Assembly (NCBI GenBank): GCA_040755395.1
Contig: JBFMAX010000001.1
Span: 719,841-783,840 of the forward strand
Reading direction: 5' to 3'
Source: Nitrospirota bacterium
GTDB lineage: Bacteria > Nitrospirota > Nitrospiria > Nitrospirales > Nitrospiraceae
DNA: 64,000 nucleotides
The translations under genes and the position numbers were made by a program. Under the pieces are notes generated by a model, which worked only from the letters and a program-made list of their open reading frames with translations, was not told where the DNA came from and searched no databases. This document shows, in pieces, positions 1 through 10,807 of the stretch. Within the stretch, counting starts at the first letter, position 1. Each line of letters begins with the position of its first letter.

Positions 1-67
1 TGGCCGCATAGGCTTTGAGCTGGGAGACGAGGCTGCCGACCGTGTCGAGGACATCGCTGGTTTCCAC
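1..67 (-). CDS. Partial CDS, N-terminus only, unknown product
   Basis: Reading leftwards from position 67 there is a GTG start preceded by AAGGAG at a 5-base spacing, then 22 open codons running off the window edge. The visible peptide starts METSDVLDTVGSLVSQLK, a short amphipathic N-terminus with no diagnostic motif. The gene lies directly downstream of rluD on the same strand with a 49 bp gap, so it may be cotranscribed. A membrane protein such as a small mechanosensitive channel is possible, but this is only a guess from the style of the N-terminus. Confidence 0.45.
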   Translation of the reverse strand, partial: METSDVLDTVGSLVSQLKAYAA

Positions 68-116
68 TGGCACTCCTTGGCAGGCAGCAGTCTGATACGC
101 TCACGGCTACGATCTG

Positions 117-1118
117 TCAAGTTGCCGTTGCCGGCCGGGCATGCCGCGGCGGCCGGGTGACCTTTCGCAGCGCCTGCTGAACGGCCTCCATGTCCGACGG
201 CCACGGAACCGTGAACTCCCGATACAAGCCGGTTCCAGGGTGGCTGAACCCCAGCGTGCGCGCGTGCAACATCACGCGCGGGATGTCCAAGTCATCCAAC
301 AACGCCCGGACTTTCCGCCCGCCGTAGGTCTGGTCGCCTAGCACCGGATGACCGATCGAGGCCAGATGCACCCGGATCTGATGCGTACGGCCGGTACGGG
401 GGACGAGGTTGAGGTGCGCGGCGATTTGGCCGAACCGTTCGACCACGTGGTACTCCGTGGCCGACGGCTTGGGCCGCACGGTGCGGGATGAGAATTTCTT
501 CCGCTCTTTTGTGTCCCGCCCGATCGCCAGCTCGATGAGCCCGTGGGGCTTCTTCGGGACGCCCCACACCAACGCCTCATAGCCCCGTACGATCGTGTGA
601 CGTTTGAACTGGGCCGCCAGACTTCGGTGCGCCGGGTCGGTCTTGGCGATGACCATGACGCCGGAGGTGTCCTTGTCCAGGCGGTGCACCAGCCCCGGCC
701 GCTCCTTCCCGCCGATCGTGGAAATCGAGCCGCCCTCGGTTCCGAAATGATGGAGCAGCGCGTTGACGAGCGTGCCGCTCCAGTGGCCAGGCGCGGGGTG
801 AACGACCAATCCCGCCGGCTTATTGAGCACCAGGAGGTCGGCGTCTTCATGGAGGATCTCAAGGGGAATGGGCTCCGGGTTCAATTCCAACGGTTCCGGA
901 CGAGGAATCTCCAGCGCGATCGTGTCGCCGGGCTTGATTTTGTGGCTGGGTTTGACGATCCGGCCATTGATGCGGATGCGGCCGTCTTCGATCAGTCGCT
1001 GAAGGGCGGAGCGGGACAAAGCCGGTTCACGGTTGGCGAGAAAAAGATCAAGGCGCTTGGGGGTTTCTCCCGCCGTAATGAGAAGCTCTGTTGTGGTAAG
1101 CGGGGTCGCGGAAGTCAT
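117..1118 (-). CDS. rluD: 23S rRNA pseudouridine synthase, RluD/RluA family
   Basis: A 333-residue RluA-family enzyme that isomerises uridine to pseudouridine in 23S rRNA. An S4 RNA-binding domain occupies about residues 18-71. The catalytic domain carries the family signature HRLDKDTSG near residue 145, with the catalytic aspartate at about 148, followed by the conserved RTGRTHQIRVH segment. The reading frame extends 39 codons further upstream, but the ATG at 1118 fits the family N-terminus best. RluD (helix 69) is the likeliest member because of the S4 domain and length; RluC and RluB-type relatives are less likely. The target uridines are inferred. Confidence 0.9.
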   Translation of the reverse strand: MTSATPLTTTELLITAGETPKRLDLFLANREPALSRSALQRLIEDGRIRINGRIVKPSHKIKPGDTIALEIPRPEPLELNPEPIPLEILHEDADLLVLNKPAGLVVHPAPGHWSGTLVNALLHHFGTEGGSISTIGGKERPGLVHRLDKDTSGVMVIAKTDPAHRSLAAQFKRHTIVRGYEALVWGVPKKPHGLIELAIGRDTKERKKFSSRTVRPKPSATEYHVVERFGQIAAHLNLVPRTGRTHQIRVHLASIGHPVLGDQTYGGRKVRALLDDLDIPRVMLHARTLGFSHPGTGLYREFTVPWPSDMEAVQQALRKVTRPPRHARPATAT

Positions 1119-1705
1119 GATCTTTTGTCCGGCCGAATCGATATTCCACCCTGCCATAGGGATGGTTTGAATACAAGCCAATGAGAACCGATGCCGGACA
1201 CCTGCTACGGTGTCATTCCTTTTACTGGACGGCAAAGAGAAAAGCTGACGACCCGTTGCCGGCTACAAGGCGACCCACCCGCTATGTCGGCGGAGGGATA
1301 CAAGGAGACGGCTGCGAGGGAAGGACGGAACATGAGCCGGCAGTGGCGGAGCAACGCGGATTTTTGCGGGCGCCGGGAGGCCTACCACTCTCGTTCGAAT
1401 CCTCACAGCCAGCGTCTGATCAGGCCATCAAGCTCTGGCTGCAACAGGTCCCGGTTCCCCACGAAGGGACATCCAATACTCCTCTCCGGTCTCGTTCCTC
1501 CACACACGTGACACATCTCACGTGACACATTTCCCATGCGATCGGCTGAGGTCCAACTGTTCTTAAGGAGTCCCTCCAAATGACTTCCTCGACTGGACTT
1601 CCAAAGCCGAACCCGGCCTCACTCCCGGTCCGCCATGACCGGTGGAGAATACCTCATGACCTCGCTCGGACCCGGATCATGATCGGCGATCGTGCGTCGG
1701 TCAAG
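1119..1705. other. Intergenic region between rluD and hsp20
   Basis: No convincing gene was found in these 587 bases on either strand. Short open frames have neither good start context nor family resemblance. The region holds a 12-base direct repeat, listed separately. A plus-strand AAGGAG precedes an ATG at 1580, but the resulting frame runs antisense through hsp20 and is probably not a gene. Confidence 0.5.
1505..1530. repeat. 12-bp direct repeat, 14-bp period
   Basis: CACGTGACACAT occurs at 1505-1516 and again at 1519-1530, separated by two bases. It lies upstream of rluD and downstream of hsp20. Two same-phase copies with a palindromic CACGTG core could be a regulator binding site, but no regulator is identified. 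Confidence 0.5.
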
Positions 1706-2167
1706 CTATTCGACCTTGACTTCGATCGACTTGGGCTTGGCTTTTTCCGTCTTCGGCAGATGCACGGTGAGTATCCCGTTTTTGTAGCTCGCTGTTACCT
1801 TGGTTTCATCCACGGTGTCCGGCACTGAAAAGCTCCGGAGAAAGCTGCCGGACGCCCGTTCAATGCGGTGAATACGCGTTCCTTTCTCTTCCTTCACCGG
1901 CTCCCGTCGCCCGGAAATCGCCAAGACCCCGCCTTCGACGGACAGCTTCACGTCCTCTTTTTCCATGCCGGGAAGCTCAGCGATGATCTGGAATTCCGTG
2001 TCGGTCTCCAAGACATCCACGGCGGGAGCCCAGTCGGCCCGAGCCATGGCTTCCTGGCTCCCGACCCGGGTCCCGGCACTCCCGGCCACCAGACGGTTGA
2101 GGCGGTCGGCCATATCTTCCAACTCGCGGAAGGTATCTCGGACAAGCAAGCCGCGCATCAGGTCCAT
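1706..2167 (-). CDS. hsp20: Hsp20/alpha-crystallin small heat shock protein
   Basis: A 153-residue small heat-shock protein: an ATP-independent cytoplasmic holdase that keeps unfolding proteins soluble. The alpha-crystallin domain spans about residues 48-145. It includes the conserved region around ELPGMEKEDVKLSVEGG, and the A-x-x-x-N-G-I-L/V motif appears as ASYKNGILTVHLPK near the C-terminus. The start is supported by AGGAGG seven bases upstream of the ATG. It stands alone, with wide gaps on both sides, so it is probably monocistronic. I saw no CIRCE element upstream. Confidence 0.92.
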   Translation of the reverse strand: MDLMRGLLVRDTFRELEDMADRLNRLVAGSAGTRVGSQEAMARADWAPAVDVLETDTEFQIIAELPGMEKEDVKLSVEGGVLAISGRREPVKEEKGTRIHRIERASGSFLRSFSVPDTVDETKVTASYKNGILTVHLPKTEKAKPKSIEVKVE

Positions 2168-2245
2168 AGAGTAGCCTCCTTCGTTTAGGGGTGGTTGGGG
2201 CCCTATTCAGGACGTGCCGCTGACTGAGGAAGGGATAACGCCTAG

Positions 2246-2274
2246 TAGCTAATAACCGGCAGGGGCTTCGTCAA
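2246..2274 (-). promoter_or_regulatory. Possible promoter of hsp20
   Basis: On the minus strand a TTGACG (complement of 2269-2274) is followed 17 bases later by TAGCTA (complement of 2246-2251). The -35 is good and the -10 weak. It lies about 80 bases upstream of the hsp20 start. Confidence 0.35.
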
Positions 2275-2374
2275 GGGGGAGAGGCAAACCTGTACGATTG
2301 GCGGCGGGACGCCCCGCTCTTTCAGTGGTCACCATGCCGAGGACGGTCCAGCCAGACCGACAGGGTCGCGACCC

Positions 2375-4282
2375 TCAGTCTTTTCGACGCGGCACATAGT
2401 CCGCGAGCCCTCGGCGGATAATCCCGTCGGAGAGCCAGCCGTAGCAGCCTCGCAACGCGCGCTGGCCGATGGCCGACGATCGGTGATCCGTATTCCAGAG
2501 GAGCTCGCGGAGATGGTGTTCGACACGGAGCTTGGCCTGGCGATAGAATTCATCCGCCAATTCCCAGGACTCCGTCTGTCCATACTTGTGCTCCTGGTTT
2601 CTGGCGTAGAGCGCCGTTGCGGCGATCGCGAACAGGTCCTCCCCCACCGCCTCGATGCGATTCTGCCGGCCTTGATCGTCGCGGAGCCGTTCCCGATAGC
2701 GAAGCATCGCCGAGAAAATCCTCCGCGCAAGGCGCCTGCTCGCACGTTCCACATAGAGCAGTTTCGGACGGACACGAGGATGTCGCCACTCCGAGCGGGC
2801 GGGCAATGCGGCGGGCTTCCAGAGCCGCAGGTACCAGGGAACATAGAATCGCAGCAGCTTGGCGAGCTCCGCGAGGCGCCGGGCTCTCGAGCCAGACCCC
2901 TCGACGTACTGCCTGGCCCGCTCCAGATGGATGGCCAACCCTTCCCGGGCCACAAAAGGCCGCAGAATATCGGTCGCACCTTCGCCGATCCGGGACATCT
3001 CGATGTCACGGACGAGCTGTTCGATGGGGAACGCCGGCTCCCCGCGAACTCGTTTGGATGCGGCCGTTTCATACCCCATCCCGCCGAAAAGAATCTGGGC
3101 GTCCTTGAGGAAGCGGATGGTCTCTTCCGAGGTGAACATTTTCGCGATGGCGGCCTCGATGCGCACGTCATAGGATTTCTGATCCGCCAGATGCCAGGCG
3201 AGGAGGGAAAGGGCTTCCATGGCGTAGAGTTGGACGGCCATGCGGCCGATCCGCATCCGCTGGGTTTCCCGTTCACTCAGAGGTTTTCCGAAGGTCAGGC
3301 GGGAGTTCGCCCGATCGAGGGTCGGCTGCCAGACTTGCTTCGCCATCCCCAGACAGAGTGCCGGAATGCTGATCGCCCGGCCGATATTGAGGATCGACAG
3401 CGCGTAGCGGAGTCCCCGGCCGATCTCGCCGATGACGTTCTCGACCGGAATCGCGACGTCGGTGAAGGTCATGTGGGCGTTTTCGATGCCGCGGCAGCCT
3501 TCAAATTGGCAGCGCTGCCGGATAACGACCCCCGGCGTGGTCATATCCAGGATAAAGGCCGTGTGAACCAGTTCCTCCGCGCCCTTCCCCTCCGGAACCG
3601 GCAGCCAACTGGACTGGCCGTCGCGGGTGATGCGTCTCGCGGGGACGCGGGCGACGAGCGTGACGTACCGGGCGATGGGCCCGTTCGTACACCAGAGCTT
3701 CTCCCCGTTGACGAGAAAGTGGTTGCCCGCCGCATTGAGCACCGCTTCGGTCTTGATATTGGCCGCATCCGAGCCGGTGATCGGTTCGGTCAAGGCGAAG
3801 GCGGAGATGGCCTCTCGGGCCACGCGGGGCAGGTAGGTGCGTTTCTGATCCTCGTTCCCGAACAGCAGAATCGGCATGGCGATGCCGATGGATTGCGGCA
3901 CGGCGACGGTGAGCGCAAGAATGTTGCTCCAACTGGCCATCAGGGTGAGCACCCGCCCATAGTTCTTGTACGAGAATCCGAGGCCGCCGTACTGCGTGGG
4001 GATCTTCATCCCAAAGGCGCCCAGGGCGAAGAGCCCCCTGAGCACCGATTCCGGAATCTTGGCGGTACGCTCGATTTCATCGGGGTCGACCTGGCTGGTG
4101 AGAAAGGCTTCCATGGTCCGACAATACGCCTCTCCGGCCTCCCGCTCTTCGGCAGGCTCCTCCGGGGGGAGGAGGAGATCGAACTGCGGTCTCCCCTCGA
4201 ACAGGCCCGCCATGAAGCTCGATCCTGCAAGACGTTCGCGGGCTTCTTCGATGCGCTCGAGCCCCTGAAACAGTTTCGTCAT
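2375..4282 (-). CDS. Acyl-CoA dehydrogenase family flavoprotein
   Basis: A 635-residue acyl-CoA dehydrogenase-like flavoprotein, expected to catalyse alpha,beta-dehydrogenation of an acyl-CoA using FAD. The N-terminal helical domain (about 60-170) is followed by the flavin/substrate beta-domain with ALTEPITGSDAANIKTEA and NGEKLWCTNG. The C-terminal helical domain has the usual QILFGGMGYE and RIGEGATDILR segments; the glutamate in GEGATD matches the catalytic base position of VLCAD/ACAD9-type enzymes. A C-terminal extension of about 180 residues also resembles the VLCAD/ACAD9 group. The gene follows atpC on the same strand after a 179-base gap and is probably functionally unrelated to it. The substrate cannot be told. 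Confidence 0.85.
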   Translation of the reverse strand: MTKLFQGLERIEEARERLAGSSFMAGLFEGRPQFDLLLPPEEPAEEREAGEAYCRTMEAFLTSQVDPDEIERTAKIPESVLRGLFALGAFGMKIPTQYGGLGFSYKNYGRVLTLMASWSNILALTVAVPQSIGIAMPILLFGNEDQKRTYLPRVAREAISAFALTEPITGSDAANIKTEAVLNAAGNHFLVNGEKLWCTNGPIARYVTLVARVPARRITRDGQSSWLPVPEGKGAEELVHTAFILDMTTPGVVIRQRCQFEGCRGIENAHMTFTDVAIPVENVIGEIGRGLRYALSILNIGRAISIPALCLGMAKQVWQPTLDRANSRLTFGKPLSERETQRMRIGRMAVQLYAMEALSLLAWHLADQKSYDVRIEAAIAKMFTSEETIRFLKDAQILFGGMGYETAASKRVRGEPAFPIEQLVRDIEMSRIGEGATDILRPFVAREGLAIHLERARQYVEGSGSRARRLAELAKLLRFYVPWYLRLWKPAALPARSEWRHPRVRPKLLYVERASRRLARRIFSAMLRYRERLRDDQGRQNRIEAVGEDLFAIAATALYARNQEHKYGQTESWELADEFYRQAKLRVEHHLRELLWNTDHRSSAIGQRALRGCYGWLSDGIIRRGLADYVPRRKD

Positions 4283-4461
4283 GGCCTCACCTCACGAATG
4301 ATGAGATGCCGTCGCCATGCTTTCAGTGTACTGCTCAACGATGGCGAAGACCAGACTCAACGAGGTTTCTCAACCCAGTGAGCAAGAGATCAGGCAGGTT
4401 GAACGAGCGCTGGAGCACGAGGCGGGGGCTTCCCGGCGATGATGCGGCGACGCGAGAAGGC

Positions 4462-4887
4462 CTACGAAGAAAGACCTGAGCGGCGGGCTCGCTCCGCGAT
4501 CTTTTTGCGCAAGCGGGCCTTTTCGAGGCTGATCTGGGCTTCCTTGAGTTCCGAGGGGAGACCGCCCATCTGGAGACGCTGCTCGGCCTTTTCGACCGCG
4601 ACCTGCGCCCGCTCGACGTCGATGTCCTCGGCTTTTTCCGCAACCTCGGCGAGGATGGTGACCTTCCGGGGGGTGACCTCGGCGAAGCCCCACAGCACGG
4701 ACATGTAGTTGGTCGTCTCGCCGGTTCGGTATCGCAGCTCGCCGATCTTCAACGTCGAGAGCAAATGACAGTGCCCCGGCAGGACACCGAATTCCCCCTC
4801 ACTGCCGGGGGCAATGACTTCGTCCACCTCCTGGCTGACCAGGAGTTTCTCCGGCGTGACGACTTCCAAGAGCAGTTTGCCAGCCAT
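4462..4887 (-). CDS. atpC: ATP synthase F1 subunit epsilon
   Basis: A 141-residue epsilon subunit of F1, part of the central stalk, which couples rotation to catalysis and inhibits ATP hydrolysis. The N-terminal beta-sandwich includes the characteristic GEFGVLPGHCHLLSTLK segment (about residues 30-46) and the C-terminal half forms the usual two-helix domain rich in Glu, Arg and Lys. It is the last gene of the atpHAGDC run, 83 bases after atpD, with a heptamer repeat hairpin in the gap. Confidence 0.95.
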   Translation of the reverse strand: MAGKLLLEVVTPEKLLVSQEVDEVIAPGSEGEFGVLPGHCHLLSTLKIGELRYRTGETTNYMSVLWGFAEVTPRKVTILAEVAEKAEDIDVERAQVAVEKAEQRLQMGGLPSELKEAQISLEKARLRKKIAERARRSGLSS

Positions 4888-4894
4888 ACTTCTC

Positions 4895-6449
<1,555 letters not shown>

Positions 6450-6454
6450 TTATG

Positions 6455-6522
6455 AATGTGGAATGAGAAATGTTCACAGCTCCGGCCGTTCAACATTGCT
6501 CCAACATTCCTCATTCCACATT
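6455..6522. repeat. Long inverted repeat between atpG and atpD
   Basis: The 20-base arm at 6455-6474 (starting AATGTGGAATGAG) is complementary at 19 of 20 positions to the arm at 6503-6522, with a 28-base loop. It occupies almost the entire intergenic gap. There is no following U-run in the direction of transcription, so it is probably an RNA-stability or translation-coupling hairpin or a short mobile repeat, not a simple terminator. Confidence 0.7.
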
Positions 6523-6524
6523 AC

Positions 6525-7415
6525 TCATTTCAAGGCTTCCGCTCCGCCGACGATGTCCATCAATTCCTTCGTGATCGCGGCCTGCCGCGTCTTGTTATAG
6601 TACAGCGTAATTTTCTTGATCAACTCGCCCGCATTGCGGGTCGCGCCGTCCATGGCCGCCATCCGCGCCCCTTGTTCCGCGGCGGACGACTCCAGCAGAA
6701 TGCGATAGGCTTGAATGTGAAAATGCTTCGGGAGCAGCGCGGCCAAGAGCTCGTCTTCGTCGGGCTCATACAGGTACGCGCCCCCTGAAACCTCGGCGGG
6801 CTCGCCAGCCCCGTCCGCTTGGCCAAATTCTACGACGGCGTCGACCGGAAAGAGTTTTTCCACCACGACGCGTTGCTGGATGGCGGATTTGAATTCATTG
6901 TAGATCACGTAGAGTTCGTCGAATGCGTCCTTCTTGAAATGGTCGATCAGGTCTTGGGCGATGTCGATCCCGTGTTCATAGGTCAGGCGATCGAAGATTC
7001 CCGTCCACTCCTGGCGAACCGGCCACCCGCGGCGCCGGAAGAAATCGCGAGCCTTCCGACCGACGACGCTCAGGGTGACCCTGGCGCCTCGCGCCTCGAT
7101 CTCCCGAATGAATTCCACGGCCCTTCTCACGATGTTCGCGTTGAATGCGCCGCACAACCCCCGATCGCTCGTGACGATCAGCACCTCGATGCGCGTACCG
7201 TTGCGTTTCTGAAGCAACGGATGGGAAGCCCGATTCACGCGTCGGCTCAAGTTGCCCAGCACCCCTCGCATCTTATGCGCGTAGGGGCGAGCGGCTAGGA
7301 TGCGATCTTGCGCTCGCTTGAGCTTCGCCGCGGCCACCATCTTCATGGCCTTGGTGATCTTTTGCGTGTTTTTGACCGCCGCGATCTTACGGCGAAGAGA
7401 TTGTAAGCTCGGCAT
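6525..7415 (-). CDS. atpG: ATP synthase F1 subunit gamma
   Basis: A 296-residue gamma subunit, the rotating central shaft of F1. The N-terminus MPSLQSLRRKIAAVKNTQKITKAMKMVAA is the family hallmark, as are TSDRGLCGAFN near residue 85 and the C-terminal MDGATRNAGELI..YNKTRQAAITKELMDIVGGAEAL. Gene order alpha-gamma-beta-epsilon is canonical. It is separated from atpA by 85 bases. Confidence 0.97.
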   Translation of the reverse strand: MPSLQSLRRKIAAVKNTQKITKAMKMVAAAKLKRAQDRILAARPYAHKMRGVLGNLSRRVNRASHPLLQKRNGTRIEVLIVTSDRGLCGAFNANIVRRAVEFIREIEARGARVTLSVVGRKARDFFRRRGWPVRQEWTGIFDRLTYEHGIDIAQDLIDHFKKDAFDELYVIYNEFKSAIQQRVVVEKLFPVDAVVEFGQADGAGEPAEVSGGAYLYEPDEDELLAALLPKHFHIQAYRILLESSAAEQGARMAAMDGATRNAGELIKKITLYYNKTRQAAITKELMDIVGGAEALK

Positions 7416-7500
7416 CGTTGAAGAAAGTACGATGTGGCGAAGTACGGAGGCGCCGATATTTCAGCTTCATCACTTCAACCGATCACTCAATCACCAGATC

Positions 7501-9018
7501 CTACTTGCCTCCGTATCCCATCTTCTGTTTGAACGCGGTGATGATCTGCTTGAGCTGCGCACCGAACGCGTCGTCGATCTTGCTCTTGGCCACGATATCC
7601 TTCTTCACTTCCGGATGGTGCTGCGCGACGTAATGCAACAGGTCCTCTTCGAATTGTCGAATCTTGTTCACCGGAACGTCGTCCAGGAAGCCGTTCACCC
7701 CCGCGAAGATCGAAATGACCTGGTCGGCGACCGACATGGGCCGATACTGTCCCTGCTTCAGCAGCTCCACCATGCGCGCGCCGCGCGCCAGCTGCGCTTG
7801 CGTGGCCTTGTCGAGCTCGCTCCCGAACTGCGCGAAGGCCGCCATCTCCCGGTATTGCGCAAGGTCCAAACGCAGGGTGCCGGCCACCTGCTTCATGGTC
7901 TTGATCTGCGCCGAGCCTCCGACGCGGGAGACCGACAGACCGACATTGATCGCAGGCCGGATGCCGGAATAGAACAGGTCGCCGGCGAGGTAAATCTGGC
8001 CGTCGGTAATCGAAATGACGTTCGTGGGGATATACGCCGACACGTCGCCGGCCTGGGTTTCGATAATCGGCAGCGCCGTCAGACTTCCGCCGCCCAGCTT
8101 ATCGCTCAGTTTGGCGGCGCGTTCCAACAGGCGGGAGTGAAGATAAAACACGTCGCCGGGATACGCTTCGCGACCGGGAGGACGACGGAGAAGCAACGAC
8201 AGTTGGCGGTACGCGACGGCGTGCTTTGAAAGGTCGTCGTAAATGATGAGCGCGTGCTTGCCGTTATCCCTGAAATACTCCCCCATCGCGACGCCTGCGT
8301 AAGGAGCCAAGAATTGGAGCGAGGCCGATTCGCTGGCGGTCGCCGAGACCACCATGCTGTATTCCATCGCGTGATGCTCTTCCAGGGTTTTGACGACCCG
8401 CGCCACTGTCGAGCGTTTCTGCCCGACGGCGACGTAGATACAGAAGACGCCCTGCCCTTTTTGATTGATGATGGTATCGACGGCGATGGCGGTCTTGCCG
8501 GTCTGCCGGTCGCCGATGATGAGCTCGCGTTGCCCGCGGCCGATCGGGATCATGGCGTCGATGGCCTTGAGGCCGGTCTGCAACGGTTCGCGGACCGACT
8601 GGCGCGTGACGACTCCGGGAGCGACCACTTCGATGCGTCGGGTCGCAGTCGCCTTGATGGGCCCTTTCCCGTCCAAGGGCTGGCCGATGGCGTTGACCAC
8701 CCGGCCGATCAGCGCCTCGCCGACGGGGACTTCGGCGATGCGGCCCGTGCGTTTGACAAGGTCGCCTTCTTTGATTCCGGTATCGTCGCCCATCAACACG
8801 ACGCCGACGTTGTCTTCTTCGAGGTTCAAGGCGATGCCGTACAATCCGCCCGGGAACTCCAACATCTCACCGGCCATGGCGCCGTCAAGGCCGTAGACTT
8901 TGGCGATGCCGTCGCCCACCTGGATGACGGAACCCGTCTCATTCACATCGACGTGCTTGTCGAAGCCCTTAATCTTTTCTTTGAGGATCGTGGTGATCTC
9001 TTCGGCCTTGATCTGCAT
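7501..9018 (-). CDS. atpA: ATP synthase F1 subunit alpha
   Basis: A 505-residue alpha subunit carrying the regulatory nucleotide-binding site GDRQTGKT at about 169-176 and the conserved [19 protein letters not shown] region. The start has AAGGAG five bases upstream and lies two bases after the atpH stop, so translation is probably coupled. Length and motifs are typical of bacterial AtpA. Confidence 0.98.
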   Translation of the reverse strand: MQIKAEEITTILKEKIKGFDKHVDVNETGSVIQVGDGIAKVYGLDGAMAGEMLEFPGGLYGIALNLEEDNVGVVLMGDDTGIKEGDLVKRTGRIAEVPVGEALIGRVVNAIGQPLDGKGPIKATATRRIEVVAPGVVTRQSVREPLQTGLKAIDAMIPIGRGQRELIIGDRQTGKTAIAVDTIINQKGQGVFCIYVAVGQKRSTVARVVKTLEEHHAMEYSMVVSATASESASLQFLAPYAGVAMGEYFRDNGKHALIIYDDLSKHAVAYRQLSLLLRRPPGREAYPGDVFYLHSRLLERAAKLSDKLGGGSLTALPIIETQAGDVSAYIPTNVISITDGQIYLAGDLFYSGIRPAINVGLSVSRVGGSAQIKTMKQVAGTLRLDLAQYREMAAFAQFGSELDKATQAQLARGARMVELLKQGQYRPMSVADQVISIFAGVNGFLDDVPVNKIRQFEEDLLHYVAQHHPEVKKDIVAKSKIDDAFGAQLKQIITAFKQKMGYGGK

Positions 9019-9020
9019 GG

Positions 9021-9560
9021 CTACTCCTTCGTCAAAAGACTCTGCATCGCAGTCAGCCGTCCGCGGAGAGTACCGTCGATGACCGTACTGCCGATCCGAA
9101 TATGAAGACCGGCGAGTTGGGCGGGGTTTGACGCAAACGTGATGTCCACATCACGTTTGAGGATGTCGCGCAAGCGCGTGCGGAGACGGTCCTGCTCTGC
9201 GGCGTCCATGGGCGAAGCGGACCACACGGAAACCTGCTGCTTCCCCTTCCGCTCATCGGCTAGGCGGGCAAACGCTTCCGCGATATCCGGTAGAAGCCCG
9301 ACGCGGTTCTGTTTGACCAGTTGGGCGAGAAATTGTTCGCCGGTCGGCGGAGACCCAAATCGACGACCGAGTTCCGACAAAACGGACACTTTGTCGTCGC
9401 GCCCGAAAGCCGGGGTGGCCATCGCGTGACGGAGAGGCTGAGAAGTGCTCACCGCCTGCCCGAGTCCGGCAAGCGCGGCTCGTGTCAGTTCGACGTCGGC
9501 TTCGTCGAGAAGTTCAAACAGCGCCTTGGCGTAACGGCGCGCGACCGCAGTCTTAATCAC
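9021..9560 (-). CDS. atpH: ATP synthase F1 subunit delta
   Basis: A 179-residue delta subunit (OSCP type), which ties the F1 head to the peripheral stalk. The N-terminus [17 protein letters not shown] and the C-terminal [23 protein letters not shown] are characteristic. The start codon is GTG. It is the first gene of the F1 operon. The Fo genes (atpB, atpE, atpF) that normally precede it are absent; mnmA lies upstream instead. Confidence 0.93.
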   Translation of the reverse strand: MIKTAVARRYAKALFELLDEADVELTRAALAGLGQAVSTSQPLRHAMATPAFGRDDKVSVLSELGRRFGSPPTGEQFLAQLVKQNRVGLLPDIAEAFARLADERKGKQQVSVWSASPMDAAEQDRLRTRLRDILKRDVDITFASNPAQLAGLHIRIGSTVIDGTLRGRLTAMQSLLTKE

Positions 9561-9635
9561 CGTCCGATCCCGTTGAAGGTAACCTATGGATGCGCAAGGG
9601 AATTGTTCGTGCGGGTGGGCACGAAAAAACGCAGC

Positions 9636-9665
9636 AGACTAGCACTCGCCGGGTTGATGTGTCAA
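9636..9665 (-). promoter_or_regulatory. Sigma-70-type promoter of the F1 ATP synthase operon
   Basis: On the minus strand a perfect TTGACA (complement of 9660-9665) and TAGTCT (complement of 9636-9641) are separated by 18 bases. The predicted transcript starts about 70 bases upstream of atpH, within the gap after mnmA. Confidence 0.65.
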
Positions 9666-9689
9666 GGCGGGAACGCGCGGTGAATGTAA

Positions 9690-10787
9690 TCAGCGGCCTT
9701 GCTCCGGCTGAATGATGCCGCCGCCGATGACACGATCTTCTCGGTAAAACACGGCGGACTGTCCCGGGCTCAATGCGCGCTGCGGAGCATGAAACCGAAT
9801 GCGCAACCTGCCTTCGCCGCACGGCTCAATGGTGGCCCGTGTCGGCGGTGTCGCATACCTGACCTTCACTTCGGCGTTCGTCTCCTCGTTCAGCAAAGAG
9901 GAATCGAACAGATTGAGATCGGCCACCAAGCAATCCGACTGGAGCAAACTGTCCTCCGATCCAAGAATGACGGCGCCGGTGGCTGCTTCGACCCGCTGGA
10001 CATAGAGGCGCTGCCCGGCGGCAATCCCTAACCCGCGACGCTGGCCCGGCGTGTAAAAGGCGATGCCGTCGTGCTGTCCAAGGACCCGTCCGTCAAGATC
10101 GAGGAAGGGACCCGGGCGTCGGGCTTGCGGCGCTTCTTTTTCGATAAAGGCCCGGTAGTCTCCTTGGCTGACAAAACAGATTTCCTGGCTTTCCTTCATC
10201 TCGTCTGCCGGGAGCCCCAAAGACTCCGCCGCCGCCCAGACCTCCGACTTGTGCATCGCCCCGAGCGGGAAGAGCAACCTGGGCAACCAGGATGGCTGGA
10301 TCCGATAAAGGAAATAGCTCTGATCCTTGCGGGCGTCCGCCGCTTGCTGGAGGTAGAGGCGTCCCCTCTCACGGACGAGGCGGGCGTAATGGCCGGTAGC
10401 AATACAGTCGGCCCGTCGTTCCTCGGCGAGTCGATGGAGCGATCGCAATTTCACCCGCTCGTTGCATCGAACACAGGGGTTGGGGGTCGTTCCGGAGAGG
10501 TACCCCGACAGGAAGTCATCGATCACGCCGGCGCGGAAGGCGGCCCGGGTATCGATCACTTCGTGAGGGATGCCGAGTTTCTTGGCAACATACCTGGCGA
10601 TGCCTACCTTGCAGCATCCGCGTTCCTGCCATCGCCTGGAAACGGCGACCGTTTCATCCTCCGGTTCCCAGACCTGCAGGGTGATGCCGACGACGTCGAA
10701 CCCCTGCTCGACGAGCAACGAAGCCGCGACGGAGCTGTCCACTCCGCCGCTCATGCCGAGAAGCACCCGCGGGCGCGCCATAGTCAC
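9690..10787 (-). CDS. mnmA: tRNA-specific 2-thiouridylase MnmA
   Basis: A 365-residue enzyme making 2-thiouridine at position 34 of Lys, Glu and Gln tRNAs. The N-terminal PP-loop is GMSGGVDSSVAA. The two catalytic cysteines appear in TPNPCVRCN and ESQEICFV. The frame opens with GTG at 10787, with an ATG two codons later. It shares wobble-uridine chemistry with MnmE and MnmG, encoded about 4 kb away on the same strand. Confidence 0.96.
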   Translation of the reverse strand: MTMARPRVLLGMSGGVDSSVAASLLVEQGFDVVGITLQVWEPEDETVAVSRRWQERGCCKVGIARYVAKKLGIPHEVIDTRAAFRAGVIDDFLSGYLSGTTPNPCVRCNERVKLRSLHRLAEERRADCIATGHYARLVRERGRLYLQQAADARKDQSYFLYRIQPSWLPRLLFPLGAMHKSEVWAAAESLGLPADEMKESQEICFVSQGDYRAFIEKEAPQARRPGPFLDLDGRVLGQHDGIAFYTPGQRRGLGIAAGQRLYVQRVEAATGAVILGSEDSLLQSDCLVADLNLFDSSLLNEETNAEVKVRYATPPTRATIEPCGEGRLRIRFHAPQRALSPGQSAVFYREDRVIGGGIIQPEQGR

Positions 10788-10807
10788 ACGTGAAGATGAT
10801 GTCGGAT

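Noticed and set aside
1380..1425. tRNA-like T-loop (TTCGAATCC) suggesting a tRNA
   Set aside because: The flanking bases do not form a T-stem, and no acceptor or anticodon stem can be drawn.
2483..4381. A 632-residue plus-strand frame
   Set aside because: It is a shadow of the acyl-CoA dehydrogenase gene, which has clear family motifs on the minus strand.
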